DNA of 24,965 bases from an uncultured Chloroflexota bacterium (GCA_903820655.1 CAIJIA010000032.1:1-24965); one strand, 5' to 3'; shown: positions 1-7,558, counted from the stretch's first letter. Notes: generated by a model not told the origin, from the letters alone. A program made the numbers and translations.

Positions 1-777
1 CGCCCAATCCGCGGCGGCGGCATCGGCGTGATCTTTCAGGAGCCGCTCTCGGCGCTCAACCCGGTAACGACCATTGGCGAGCAGATCGCCGAGGTGATCG
101 TTGCCCACCGCAAGCTGAGCTGGAAAGAGGCCCACAAGTTGGCGATCGGCTATCTCGAGCAAGTCGAGATCTCGCAGCCGGATCAGCGCGCCAAGCAGTA
201 CCCACACCAGCTCTCGGGCGGAATGCGTCAGCGCGCCATGATCGCCATGGCGCTCTCAGGCGAGCCTTCCATGATCATCGCCGACGAGCCAACCACCGCC
301 CTCGACGTCACCATTCAGGCGCAGGTCCTTGACCTGCTGCGCCGCACCACCACCGAGCGTGGTGCCGCACTTCTGCTCATCACCCACGACCTTGGTGTCG
401 TCGCCGAGACGGCCGATCGCATCGCCGTCATGTACGCCGGCCAGATCGTTGAGACGGGCAAGGCCGCCAACGTGCTGCGCGAGCCGGCGAGCCCCTACAC
501 CCGTGACCTCGTGACCTCCATCCCTTCGTTCGCGGCGCGCGGTAAGAAGCTCAACACCATCACCGGCATGGTCCCGTCGCCGGATGCCTTCCCGGCGGGT
601 TGCCGCTTCGCCCCACGCTGCCGCTACGCCATTACCGCCTGCACCACCGCGGTGCCACCACTTGAGCCACTCAAGGATGGACGCCTCGTTCGCTGCATTC
701 GCACCAAGGAGGTGCTCGATGGCACCGCCGCGGGAAAGCGCACATCGCCAGCAACCAAGAAGGGGGCGACACGATGA
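1..777 (+). CDS. oppD: oligopeptide/dipeptide ABC transporter ATP-binding protein, OppD/DppD type (5' partial)
   Basis: This is one of the two ATPases that power an Opp/Dpp-type peptide importer at the inner face of the membrane. The reading frame is open from base 1, so the N-terminus including Walker A lies outside the window; the GTG at 28 is an internal valine codon, not a start. Visible in order are the Q-loop (VIFQEPLSALNP), the ABC signature LSGGMRQR, Walker B (IIADEPTTALD) and the H-loop histidine in LLITHDL. The C-terminal extension carries the cysteine-containing oligo_HPY motif (GCRFAPRCRYA ... VRC) that sets OppD/OppF apart from other ABC ATPases. The last codons overlap the next gene in ATGA, so the two ATPases are translationally coupled and should form the OppD-OppF heterodimer. 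Permeases and binding protein are presumably upstream. The substrate cannot be read from the ATPases; nickel and some sugar oligomers are also carried by this family. Confidence 0.95.
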   Translation, partial: RPIRGGGIGVIFQEPLSALNPVTTIGEQIAEVIVAHRKLSWKEAHKLAIGYLEQVEISQPDQRAKQYPHQLSGGMRQRAMIAMALSGEPSMIIADEPTTALDVTIQAQVLDLLRRTTTERGAALLLITHDLGVVAETADRIAVMYAGQIVETGKAANVLREPASPYTRDLVTSIPSFAARGKKLNTITGMVPSPDAFPAGCRFAPRCRYAITACTTAVPPLEPLKDGRLVRCIRTKEVLDGTAAGKRTSPATKKGATR

Positions 778-1895
778 GTGGCAAGGCTGCAGAGAAGCGC
801 GAACTCCTGAAGCTCGTTGGCGTAAAGCGCCATTTCCAGGTGCGCGGCGGCATCCCACTGATCCGAAAGCCGCTCGCCGTTCGCGCCGTCGACGGTGTGG
901 ACCTCACCGTGAATCGCGGCGAAACGCTCAGCCTCGTCGGCGAGTCGGGCTCCGGCAAGACCACGCTCGGCCGCGTGGCCCTCGGCCTGCAGCCAACCAC
1001 CGCCGGCTCCGTCACCTTCGACGGGCGTGAGATCAAGAAGCTCTCCGCCACTGAGCGTCGCGCGCTGCGCAAGCGCATGCAGATCGTCTTCCAGGATCCG
1101 TTCGGATCGCTGAACCCGCGCCTCCCGATCGGCGACCAGATCGAAGAGGGGCTCCTCGCCCACAAGCTTGGCGACCATGCCGCCCGCGAGAAGCGTGTGC
1201 GCGAGGTGCTCGACCTTGTTGGCCTCGATCCAAACTATGCGTCGCGCTATCCACATGAGTTCTCGGGTGGCCAGCGACAGCGCGTCGGCATCGCTCGCGC
1301 CTTGGCGGTGAACCCGGAATTCATCGTGCTCGACGAGCCGGTCTCAGCGCTCGACGTTTCGATTCAGAGCCAGGTGTTGAACCTACTCACCGATCTGCGC
1401 AACGAGAAGGGGCTCACCTACCTCTTCATCAGCCACAACCTCGACGTTGTCGGCTACTTCTCGGATCGCGTCGCCGTGATGTACCTCGGCACGGTCGTTG
1501 AAATCGGGCCGGTTGAACGCGTCTTCACCAAGCCGCAGCACCCGTACACCGTGGCCCTGATCTCGGCGGTGCCGAAGGTTGAGGAGCACGACACCAAGGA
1601 CCGACTGATCCTTGAAGGCGAGATCCCATCGCCGATCTCGCCACCGTCGGGCTGCCGTTTCCGCACGCGCTGCTGGCTAAGTGAGCAGCTCGGCAACCCC
1701 GAGAAGTGTTCAACCGAAGAGCCGAAGCTCGTCGCCACGCCACGCGATGTGACCGTGAATGTCGCCTGCCACTTCCCGCTCGCCGATGGCGCTGCGGCCA
1801 CCACGGCCGCCGGGCGTCATGAGATTGCGCTCGCCGTAAAGGCCACAACGAAGGCGGCTACCAAGAGCGCTCCAAAGGCGAAGCGGAAGGCTTAG
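774..1895 (+). CDS. oppF: oligopeptide/dipeptide ABC transporter ATP-binding protein, OppF/DppF type
   Basis: Second ATPase of the peptide importer. The 373-residue protein shows Walker A GESGSGKTT (56-64), Q-loop Q107 in IVFQDPFGSLNP, signature SGGQRQR (164-170), Walker B IVLDEP (184-189), the D-loop SALD and the H-loop H221. The C-terminal oligo_HPY segment is present with its cysteines (GCRFRTRCWL ... VACHF). Residues from about 350 form a lysine/alanine/threonine-rich tail (ending KAKRKA) that is longer than usual and probably disordered; the upstream partner ends in a similar basic tail. The start ATG overlaps the oppD stop (ATGA), and a purine-rich GGGGG lies just upstream. The stop codon TAG interlocks with the stop of the convergent kinase gene. 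Family assignment is firm, the transported substrate is unknown. Confidence 0.95.
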   Translation: MSGKAAEKRELLKLVGVKRHFQVRGGIPLIRKPLAVRAVDGVDLTVNRGETLSLVGESGSGKTTLGRVALGLQPTTAGSVTFDGREIKKLSATERRALRKRMQIVFQDPFGSLNPRLPIGDQIEEGLLAHKLGDHAAREKRVREVLDLVGLDPNYASRYPHEFSGGQRQRVGIARALAVNPEFIVLDEPVSALDVSIQSQVLNLLTDLRNEKGLTYLFISHNLDVVGYFSDRVAVMYLGTVVEIGPVERVFTKPQHPYTVALISAVPKVEEHDTKDRLILEGEIPSPISPPSGCRFRTRCWLSEQLGNPEKCSTEEPKLVATPRDVTVNVACHFPLADGAAATTAAGRHEIALAVKATTKAATKSAPKAKRKA

Positions 1896-3427
1896 TCCTC
1901 GCGGCGGCCCGCGCCGCTCTCCCCCGTCGCCGACGAAAGTGCCCCATATCGCTGCAGCAACTCCCGCGCCCGACTCTGCGCGCGTGCATCGGGTTCAACT
2001 CGTTGTGCCGGTGCCGCAACGGCGAGTGACGCTTCACGAAGGTTGGCAAAGGTGCCAGATGCGACGCCGGCAAGTGCGGCCGCCCCTGCAGCGGATGCCT
2101 CAGGATTTTTGCCAACCACCACGGGCACACCGAAGAGATCAGCGCGGAGCTGAGTCAACGCCGCAGGTACAGGCTCACCACCTGAGAGAGGTCCAGGTGC
2201 AGCGCCGGTTGCTGGACCCGAGAGGCGCATCTCGTTGATCTGCAGTCCGGCTTCGATCGCAGGTGCGAGTAGGTGCGCGACGGCAAGTGCGCCCCCCTCA
2301 ATCGCTGCGCGTACGAGGTGCGCTGCGCTGTGCTGATCCGTTCGTCCAACGAAGGCATCATCGACGGAGCGAGGGCTGCTCCAGCCAAGATTGGAGATCG
2401 GTTTTGCCATGAGGCCATTGGCGCCGAGGGGCAACGCGGCGGCGGCCAAGAAGAGTTCGGCGCGGCGCGCGGGCGCCGCCGCCGGATCGCTCGCGAGCAG
2501 TTCGGTAACGACCCACTCAAGGAGTCGCCCAGTACCTGCGAACGCGCCGCCAAGGATCACCCCGTCGCCGAACGGTGCTGGAGCCGGTCCTGCCCAGAGG
2601 TGACCAGGGAGTGCAGCGGTGATGCGTGCTGCCTCCACGGGAGTTGCCGCAACGGCGACGCCGCCCGCGGTGCCACCCACATCGACGCCGAGCCATGGAT
2701 CGGTGAGGCCCGCGCCAACAACGGCTGCGAGCCCGTCGTTCATCCCCGCAGCAATTGGGATGCCAGCAGGGAGTCCGAGATCTGCGGCTGGGCCAGGGAG
2801 CAGGGTGCCGATTCTGGTACCAGGAAACACTTCGGGAGGGAGTGCGCGCTCATCAAGCCCCGCGGCGAGTAGCGCGCTGCGCTGGGCGGGCGAGACACTG
2901 CGCGCCGGATCCCAGAAGGCGCTGACCGCCTCACCTGAGAGTCGCAATGCGAGCGCATCCCACGACGAGAGGAGCCATGCTGCTGCGGCGGCGACTACTG
3001 GTCGCTCGCGGATGAGCCAGCGCGCCTTCGGCAGTTCGCCGAGAAGCCATCCGCCACGTCCAAGAATCTTTACGAGTGCGGCCTCGTCACCGGCGGAACG
3101 TCGGTCGCGCCACATGAGTGCCGGGCCAGCGGCGCTCCCATCGGCGTGTACGGGGGTGAGCGATGGTCCGTGGCCATCGACACCGATTCCACGCACCTCG
3201 ATTGCCTCAGCGCTTTGAGCCGCCGCCAGCGCCATCACCTCATGGGTGGCGGCGCAGATCGCCTCCCACCACGTGTCGGCATCCTGCTCGCGCGCATCTG
3301 CCCCGCCACTCGTCGCGCGACGTGAAATCGCGATCGGCACGCCGGTATCCGCGTTGATCAGGAGTGCTTTGACCGAGGTGCTCCCCAGATCGAAGGCGAG
3401 GAGCGCGGCACGAACGGGTCGACGCAT
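1892..3427 (-). CDS. FGGY-family carbohydrate kinase (xylulokinase-like)
   Basis: ATP-dependent sugar or polyol kinase of the FGGY family in the cytoplasm, 511 residues, normal length. Seen in the protein: the phosphate-1 loop FDLGSTSVK (12-20), the EQDADTWW segment typical of xylulokinases (47-54), the catalytic-base aspartate D231 in GMNDG, the second ATP-binding loop GGTAG (251-255) and the C-terminal NPEASAAGAA helix that contacts adenine. Substrate cannot be fixed: xylulose, ribulose, erythritol and autoinducer-2 kinases share these motifs, and no isomerase or sugar transporter is adjacent. The start ATG lies 19 bases after the bioY stop without a clear ribosome binding site, so coupling to bioY is likely. 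No pathway link between biotin uptake and this kinase is known to me. Its stop codon overlaps that of oppF. Confidence 0.88.
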   Translation of the reverse strand: MRRPVRAALLAFDLGSTSVKALLINADTGVPIAISRRATSGGADAREQDADTWWEAICAATHEVMALAAAQSAEAIEVRGIGVDGHGPSLTPVHADGSAAGPALMWRDRRSAGDEAALVKILGRGGWLLGELPKARWLIRERPVVAAAAAWLLSSWDALALRLSGEAVSAFWDPARSVSPAQRSALLAAGLDERALPPEVFPGTRIGTLLPGPAADLGLPAGIPIAAGMNDGLAAVVGAGLTDPWLGVDVGGTAGGVAVAATPVEAARITAALPGHLWAGPAPAPFGDGVILGGAFAGTGRLLEWVVTELLASDPAAAPARRAELFLAAAALPLGANGLMAKPISNLGWSSPRSVDDAFVGRTDQHSAAHLVRAAIEGGALAVAHLLAPAIEAGLQINEMRLSGPATGAAPGPLSGGEPVPAALTQLRADLFGVPVVVGKNPEASAAGAAALAGVASGTFANLREASLAVAAPAQRVEPDARAQSRARELLQRYGALSSATGESGAGRRED

Positions 3428-3446
3428 CAGGTGCGTCGCCGTTAGA

Positions 3447-4133
3447 TCAGCGTGGACCGTCGCTCCGGCCGTGGTTCACGTACCACCATGCCGAAGGGAA
3501 GACCGCAGCCGCCAGTGCGAGCTTGATCGCGTCGCCGAGCAGGAATGGGGCGACCCCCTTCTCAATGGCAACGCCGATCTCAAGATGCGCAGAGGCGGCC
3601 AACCACGGCACGCCGAAGCTGTAAATGATCAGACTGCCGATCGCCATCGCGCCGATGGTGCCGATCACGCTGCGATCCCAGCCGAGGTCGGCGAGTCGCC
3701 CAACGATCCATCCGGCGAAAAGCATGCCAACGAGGTAGCCGCCGGTTGGCGCGAACTGCAGGAGACCGGCATCACCAGAGATGAAGAACTTCTCAATGCC
3801 GTGGCTCCCCTCGCGGAAGATCGGGGCACCAAGGATGCCAAGCGCGAGATAGAGCGCCATCGACGCGAGGCCGCGGCGCGCGCCGAGGGCTGCGCCAACA
3901 AGGAGGACGCCAAAGGTCTGCCCAGTGATCGGCACGGGGGTGCCAGGCAGTGGAATCACGATCTGGGCGGAGGCGGCCACGATCGCGGCGCCAACGACGG
4001 CCAACGCTAGGCCTTGAAGTCGGGCACCAAGGCGCTCGCCGAGGAACACGGGGAAGAAGAAGTCACCCAGCGTTACGCCGTACTCGGCGGCGGGGATGCG
4101 GCCCATGGCGGGCATTGCGCGTCGAATTTGCAT
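3447..4133 (-). CDS. bioY: biotin ECF transporter substrate-binding component BioY
   Basis: Integral membrane S-component that captures biotin; in this family it works with the ECF ATPases and EcfT, or sometimes alone. The sequence has the BioY hallmarks: a PLPGTPVPITGQTFGVLL segment, the conserved LGARRGLASMALYLALGILGAP stretch (split here by description only) and FAPTGGYLVGM, with about six hydrophobic segments. No EcfA/EcfT gene is in the window, so a shared energising module elsewhere is expected. An in-frame GTG at 4157 would add eight residues, but the ATG at 4133 is preferred because GGGAGGG lies six or so bases upstream of it. The gene heads a two-gene unit with the FGGY kinase and diverges from tRNA-His. 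Its upstream region holds a perfect inverted repeat. Biotin synthesis genes are not seen here, so biotin salvage is plausible but not shown. Confidence 0.9.
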   Translation of the reverse strand: MQIRRAMPAMGRIPAAEYGVTLGDFFFPVFLGERLGARLQGLALAVVGAAIVAASAQIVIPLPGTPVPITGQTFGVLLVGAALGARRGLASMALYLALGILGAPIFREGSHGIEKFFISGDAGLLQFAPTGGYLVGMLFAGWIVGRLADLGWDRSVIGTIGAMAIGSLIIYSFGVPWLAASAHLEIGVAIEKGVAPFLLGDAIKLALAAAVFPSAWWYVNHGRSDGPR

Positions 4134-4181
4134 GTTCACCCTCCCTACGGGCGCCACCCTTGTGGGAAGGCACCGACCCCC

Positions 4182-4187
4182 AGTCTA
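4182..4187 (-). promoter_or_regulatory. candidate -10 element for bioY
   Basis: Read on the minus strand this is TAGACT, about 48 bases upstream of the bioY ATG. The same hexamer serves as an extended -10 before the ABC ATPase gene at 5715. No convincing -35 is seen. It overlaps the outer end of the left arm of the inverted repeat at 4186-4216. Confidence 0.35.
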
Positions 4188-4216
4188 CCCTGCGCCACCC
4201 CCCTCCCCGCAGGGTA
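4186..4216. repeat. perfect 9-bp inverted repeat in the bioY / tRNA-His divergent promoter region
   Basis: TACCCTGCG at 4186-4194 is matched exactly by its reverse complement CGCAGGGTA at 4208-4216, with a 13-base pyrimidine-rich spacer. The left arm touches the proposed bioY -10 and the right arm touches the proposed tRNA -10 (TAAGAT, 4215-4220). The position is what one expects of an operator acting on divergent promoters. The arms do not match the BirA consensus half site (TTGTAAACC type), so the regulator is unknown. It could alternatively be a fortuitous hairpin. Confidence 0.6.
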
Positions 4217-4220
4217 AGAT
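4215..4220 (+). promoter_or_regulatory. candidate -10 element for tRNA-His and the MFS gene
   Basis: TAAGAT lies 12 bases before the mature 5' end of the tRNA, which would place transcription start about 6 bases before the tRNA. A -35 match is not evident. The hexamer overlaps the right arm of the inverted repeat by two bases. Confidence 0.5.
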
Positions 4221-4232
4221 GGCGGCTGACTT

Positions 4233-4308
4233 GGTGGCCATCGTTCAATGGTTAGGACCGTGGTTTGTGGAGCCGCAGATGAGGGTTCAATTCCCTCTGG
4301 CCACCCCA
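4233..4308 (+). tRNA. tRNA-His (anticodon GTG)
   Basis: The sequence folds into a complete cloverleaf. The acceptor stem is GTGGCCA (4234-4240) with TGGCCAC (4298-4304). An extra G at 4233 faces discriminator C4305, the identity pair G-1:C73 unique to tRNA-His. The D stem is GTTC/GGAC, the anticodon stem GTGGT/GCCGC (with two G-U pairs), the loop TTGTGGA with anticodon GTG at 4267-4269, a 4-base variable region, and the T stem GAGGG/CCCTC around TTCAATT. CCA is encoded (4306-4308). The tRNA stands alone, and the MFS ribosome binding site begins ten bases after CCA, so both are probably on one transcript, with RNase cleavage at the tRNA 3' end releasing a short-leader mRNA. Confidence 0.97.
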
Positions 4309-4329
4309 CCCATTTTTGAGGAGCGCCCC

Positions 4330-5622
4330 ATGCCCACAGCCGCACCTCGTCGCAGCCTCATTCGCGACCCGGGCTTCCTTCGTCTCTGGACTGCCGAAAC
4401 GATCAGCCACTTTGGCTCCAGCTTTAGCAACCTGGCGATGCCGATTGTTGCCATCCAACTCCTGAACGCGGGCCCGATGGAGATTGCGCTGATCAATCTC
4501 GCCGACTTCCTTCCCTTCTTGGTATTGGGGCTCCTCATTGGGGCACTCGTCGATCGCCTGCCACGCCGCGGAGTGCTCATCGTTGGCGACCTCGGCCGGG
4601 CACTTCTCCTGCTGACCCTCCCGATCTCGTATGCGCTCGGCGTTCTCTCAATTCCACAGTTGGTTGTTGTTGGCCTCTTGCTCGGCACCCTCACGGTCTT
4701 CTTCGATGTTGCCTACCAGTCCTATCTGCCATCACTCATTCCAAAAGAGGATCTTGTTGAGGGGAACTCGAAACTTGAGGTCAGCCGCTCTGCAGCCGGG
4801 CTCCTCGGACCGAGCCTCGCCGGCGCGCTCATTGCCATCGTCAAAGCACCAGCGGCGGTGGTGATTGACGCCATCTCGTACCTCCTCTCTGCCCTCTTCA
4901 TCTTCTCCATCAAGCCGCAGCACGAATCCGTTGCCGAACTGAACGACGCCGCGGCACCAGATGCAAGTAAGCCGCGCGCCTCGCTGCGATCTGACATCGC
5001 CGCTGGACTGCGCTACGTCTTTGGTCACCCTGCCCTGCGCACGATCGGCGGTGCGACCGCAACCTCGAACCTGTTTGGCAGCATTGCCGGAACCGTCGAG
5101 ATGCTCTTCGCCTATAAGGTGCTCGGGCTCTCCGTAGCATTTGTCGGATTTGCGGCGACGCTTGGCTCCGCTGGTGGGCTCATTAGCGCCCTCTTCGCCG
5201 ACAGAATCTCAAAGCGCCTTGGCGTCGGCCGTACGATCGTCTTGACCATCCCGCTGGGCGGACCGCTGATGGCGGTGCTCGCCTTCTGCCAGCCAGGGAA
5301 CGACCTGGTGAACACGCTCGTCATTGGCGGCGGCTTCTTTGCGATGGCTGCATCGGGCACGCTCTACAACATCAACCAGGTCAGCCTGCGCCAGGCCCTC
5401 TGCCCACCCGAGATGGCCGGACGCATGAACGCCACGATGCGTTGGTTTGTATGGGGCACCATCCCCATCGGCGCGCTGCTCGGCGGGATCATCGGCACGA
5501 ACCTTGGGCTGCGTGAGGCGCTCATCATCGGCGGCATCGGTGGCAGCTTCGCCTTCGTTCCCCTCCTCTTTGGGCCGGTCTGGAAGATCAAGGAGATGCC
5601 GACGGGGGTCGCCCAGAAGTAG
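4330..5622 (+). CDS. MFS transporter, EntS/MFS_3-type exporter
   Basis: Predicted 12-segment proton-coupled major facilitator, 430 residues, resembling the EntS/macrolide-efflux branch. The N-terminus RDPGFLRLWTAETISHFGSS is typical of this branch, followed by the loop 2-3 motif GALVDRLPRRGVLI (a form of the MFS motif A) and the segment FFDVAYQSYLPSLIPKEDL with NSKLEVSRS, a strongly conserved stretch of this subfamily. A charged central loop (about 195-225) separates two six-helix halves, and the second half carries ADRISKRLGVGRT. The reading frame is open back to 4096, but that part spans the tRNA; the start at 4330 is chosen because GAGGAG lies six bases before the ATG. Substrate cannot be predicted; siderophores, drugs or metabolites are all possible. 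Confidence 0.88.
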   Translation: MPTAAPRRSLIRDPGFLRLWTAETISHFGSSFSNLAMPIVAIQLLNAGPMEIALINLADFLPFLVLGLLIGALVDRLPRRGVLIVGDLGRALLLLTLPISYALGVLSIPQLVVVGLLLGTLTVFFDVAYQSYLPSLIPKEDLVEGNSKLEVSRSAAGLLGPSLAGALIAIVKAPAAVVIDAISYLLSALFIFSIKPQHESVAELNDAAAPDASKPRASLRSDIAAGLRYVFGHPALRTIGGATATSNLFGSIAGTVEMLFAYKVLGLSVAFVGFAATLGSAGGLISALFADRISKRLGVGRTIVLTIPLGGPLMAVLAFCQPGNDLVNTLVIGGGFFAMAASGTLYNINQVSLRQALCPPEMAGRMNATMRWFVWGTIPIGALLGGIIGTNLGLREALIIGGIGGSFAFVPLLFGPVWKIKEMPTGVAQK

Positions 5623-5652
5623 CGTCGCCCTCGGCCGCTGACCCCTGCGCGC

Positions 5653-5693
5653 TGATAGACTCGCGGCGCGGCGGGATGCCCCCATAGAGGGGC
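5653..5693 (+). promoter_or_regulatory. extended -10 promoter and short leader hairpin for the sugar ABC ATPase gene
   Basis: TGATAGACT at 5653-5661 is an extended -10 (TGN plus TAGACT) with no clear -35. The leader then contains a small GC hairpin, GCCCC (5678-5682) with GGGGC (5689-5693). A strong ribosome binding site, GAGGAGGG, follows before the ATG at 5715. The hairpin may simply shape the leader; its role is not known. Confidence 0.45.
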
Positions 5694-5714
5694 CAGCCAG
5701 CGAGGAGGGTAGTT

Positions 5715-6788
5715 ATGGCCACAGTGTCGTTCCAGGGCGTCTCCAAGAAGTACGGCGAGGTCCTCGCCGTCGAAAACCTCTCCCTTGAGATCAACGATGG
5801 CGAGTTCATGGTGCTCGTGGGCCCCTCGGGCTGCGGCAAGACCACCTCGCTACGCATGATCGCCGGGCTCGAGGACATCACCGACGGCAGCCTGCTGATT
5901 GGCGACAAGGTCGTTAACGACATCGCGCCAAAGGACCGCGACATCGCCATGGTCTTCCAGAGCTACGCCCTCTACCCGCACATGACCGTGCGAGACAACC
6001 TCGCCTTCGGCCTGAAGTTGCGCAAGATTGAGAAGGGCGAGATTGAGCGCCGCGTCAACGAGGCGGCGGCCATCCTCGACCTCACCAAGCTCCTCTCGCG
6101 CAAGCCGAAGGAGCTTTCCGGTGGCCAGCGCCAGCGCGTCGCCCTCGGGCGCGCAATCGTCCGCGAGCCAGCCGTCTTCCTGATGGACGAGCCGCTCTCC
6201 AACCTTGACGCACAGCTGCGCGTGCAGACGCGCGCCGAGATCTTGCGCCTACATGCGCGCCTCAAGACCACCGTCGTCTATGTGACGCACGACCAGGTTG
6301 AGGCGATGACGATGGGGACGCGCATCGCCGTGATGAGCGACGGAAGGTTGCAACAGGTCGGCACGCCACAGGAGCTCTACGACCTACCAGTAAATCGTTT
6401 CGTCGCCGGCTTCATTGGCTCACCAGCCATGAACCTGCTGGAGGCGACTGTTGACGGTCGCCATGTGAAGGCGGGGGACATTGCGATCGAAATCAGCGAT
6501 GCGCGCGCAAAAGCGCTTGAGGGGCGCACCAGCGTCACGATCGGCTTCCGACCGGAGCATCTTGAGTTCGGCAAGGCGGAGAAGGGTTCAGCGCAGATTG
6601 AGCTGACCGCTGACGTTGTTGAATATCTCGGTGCCCAGGAGTTGCTCCACTTCTCCACGAAGAGTGGTGACGTGCTTGCCCTTGTTGGCTCAGAGCACAA
6701 GACGCCGCGCGGCACCAAGGTGCAGCTCGGACTCTCTCTCGAGAAGTTGCACCTCTTTGATTCAGTTACCGGCGCCGCAATCCGCTAA
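5715..6788 (+). CDS. carbohydrate ABC transporter ATP-binding protein, UgpC/MsmK family
   Basis: Cytoplasmic ATPase of a CUT1-type importer for sugars or glycerol-3-phosphate, 357 residues, the usual length. Motifs seen: Walker A GPSGCGKT (36-43), Q-loop Q82, signature LSGGQRQR (134-141), Walker B FLMDEP (155-160) with SNLDAQLR following, and H-loop H192. The C-terminal part from about 235 is the OB/TOBE regulatory domain (GFRPEHLEF, VVEYLGAQELLHF). There is no permease or binding protein beside it. In Streptococcus (MsmK) and Streptomyces (MsiK) a lone ATPase of this family energises several sugar importers encoded elsewhere, and that is the likely role here. A Nudix gene follows after 14 bases, probably on the same transcript. 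Confidence 0.93.
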   Translation: MATVSFQGVSKKYGEVLAVENLSLEINDGEFMVLVGPSGCGKTTSLRMIAGLEDITDGSLLIGDKVVNDIAPKDRDIAMVFQSYALYPHMTVRDNLAFGLKLRKIEKGEIERRVNEAAAILDLTKLLSRKPKELSGGQRQRVALGRAIVREPAVFLMDEPLSNLDAQLRVQTRAEILRLHARLKTTVVYVTHDQVEAMTMGTRIAVMSDGRLQQVGTPQELYDLPVNRFVAGFIGSPAMNLLEATVDGRHVKAGDIAIEISDARAKALEGRTSVTIGFRPEHLEFGKAEKGSAQIELTADVVEYLGAQELLHFSTKSGDVLALVGSEHKTPRGTKVQLGLSLEKLHLFDSVTGAAIR

Positions 6789-6802
6789 GCAGGCACATCG
6801 AC

Positions 6803-7438
6803 ATGCGGTTCGGTGATGATGCTCTCGGTGCACGCCTTGACGCGCTGCTAGAGCCGGGCGACCTCAACGAGGTCGTTGTCGCTTCGGACCTGGTGGTGCA
6901 GGCGGCGTACATGGAGTGGCGTCGCTCAACCGTAGAGCGCATCAACGGCGAGCGGCACGTTCGCTACATCGTTGGCCACCCAGGCGCTGTGGCCATCCTC
7001 GCCATTGACGCGCCGAGCGAAGCGGCCGTGACGCCGGTGAGCGAGCTGCTCTTCGTTCGCCAGTTTCGCGCCCCAGTGGGGCAGCTCCTCCTTGAGGTGC
7101 CGGCTGGAACGCTTGACCTGCATGACGGTGTCAGAGAGGAGCCACAGCTCGCCGCCGAGCGCGAACTTGAAGAGGAGACTGGCCTTCGAGCAGCGACCTG
7201 GCGGCACCTTCGGAGCTTCTTCACCGCCCCAGGGTTCACGAGTGAGCGCATGGAGCTCTACCTCGCGCTGGGCCTCTCGGAGGCTGGCCCGGGCGCCCGC
7301 ACCCCCGACGAAGATGAAGCGATCGAGGCGGTCCGGCTGACCATTGCGGAGGCGGCCGAGGCGGTCCGTCGAGGGGCCATCGTGGACGCCAAGAGCCTGG
7401 TGGCAATCGCCGCGGCGGAGCGTCTCGCCACCCGCTAG
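6803..7438 (+). CDS. Nudix hydrolase, ADP-ribose pyrophosphatase-like
   Basis: Predicted to hydrolyse ADP-ribose or a related nucleoside diphosphate derivative to AMP and a sugar phosphate, 211 residues. The Nudix box spans about 102-128 and contains the metal-binding core RELEEETGL (120-128). Upstream stand LLFVRQFRAPV and LLEVPAGTLD, and downstream APGFTSERMELYLA, all typical of the ADPRase branch. The distance from the box's first glycine (G102) to the first glutamate (E112) is nine residues instead of five, an insertion of about four residues (LHDGV region). No good ribosome binding site precedes the ATG. The position 14 bases after the ABC ATPase suggests one operon; a metabolic connection is not obvious. 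Confidence 0.9.
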   Translation: MRFGDDALGARLDALLEPGDLNEVVVASDLVVQAAYMEWRRSTVERINGERHVRYIVGHPGAVAILAIDAPSEAAVTPVSELLFVRQFRAPVGQLLLEVPAGTLDLHDGVREEPQLAAERELEEETGLRAATWRHLRSFFTAPGFTSERMELYLALGLSEAGPGARTPDEDEAIEAVRLTIAEAAEAVRRGAIVDAKSLVAIAAAERLATR

Positions 7439-7504
7439 CCCCCGCACGGCTCGTGCGTAAATCCCTCGTGTGCTGCGATATCCGCACCCCCACCCGCCCT
7501 ACGG

Positions 7505-7547
7505 TGCTAGAATCGTACCCACAGCGGTCCGCACTGCGGAATCCGCA
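7505..7547 (+). promoter_or_regulatory. extended -10 promoter and overlapping inverted repeats before the aminotransferase gene
   Basis: TGCTAGAAT (7505-7513) is an extended -10 without a clear -35, giving a transcript start near 7519-7520. The leader then contains TCCGCA (7528-7533), TGCGGA (7535-7540) and TCCGCA again (7542-7547), so the middle copy can pair with either neighbour or the block can serve as a protein-binding palindrome. The ribosome binding site AGAAGGA follows at 7549-7555. The function of the repeat is not known. Confidence 0.5.
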
Positions 7548-7558
7548 GAGAAGGATGT

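Noticed and set aside
624..1256. Minus-strand open frame of 210 codons across oppD/oppF
   Set aside because: Antisense to two clear ABC ATPase genes, no motif, no ribosome binding site.
2273..2872. Plus-strand open frame of 199 codons inside the kinase gene
   Set aside because: Its product is a composition-biased antisense shadow; the minus-strand frame has full FGGY motifs.
4186..4216. BirA-type biotin operator
   Set aside because: Spacing resembles it loosely, but the arms share no similarity with the TTGTAAACC consensus and the spacer is shorter.
4096..4329. N-terminal extension of the MFS reading frame to an ATG at 4096
   Set aside because: It runs through the divergent promoter region and the complete tRNA-His gene; a strong Shine-Dalgarno precedes the ATG at 4330.
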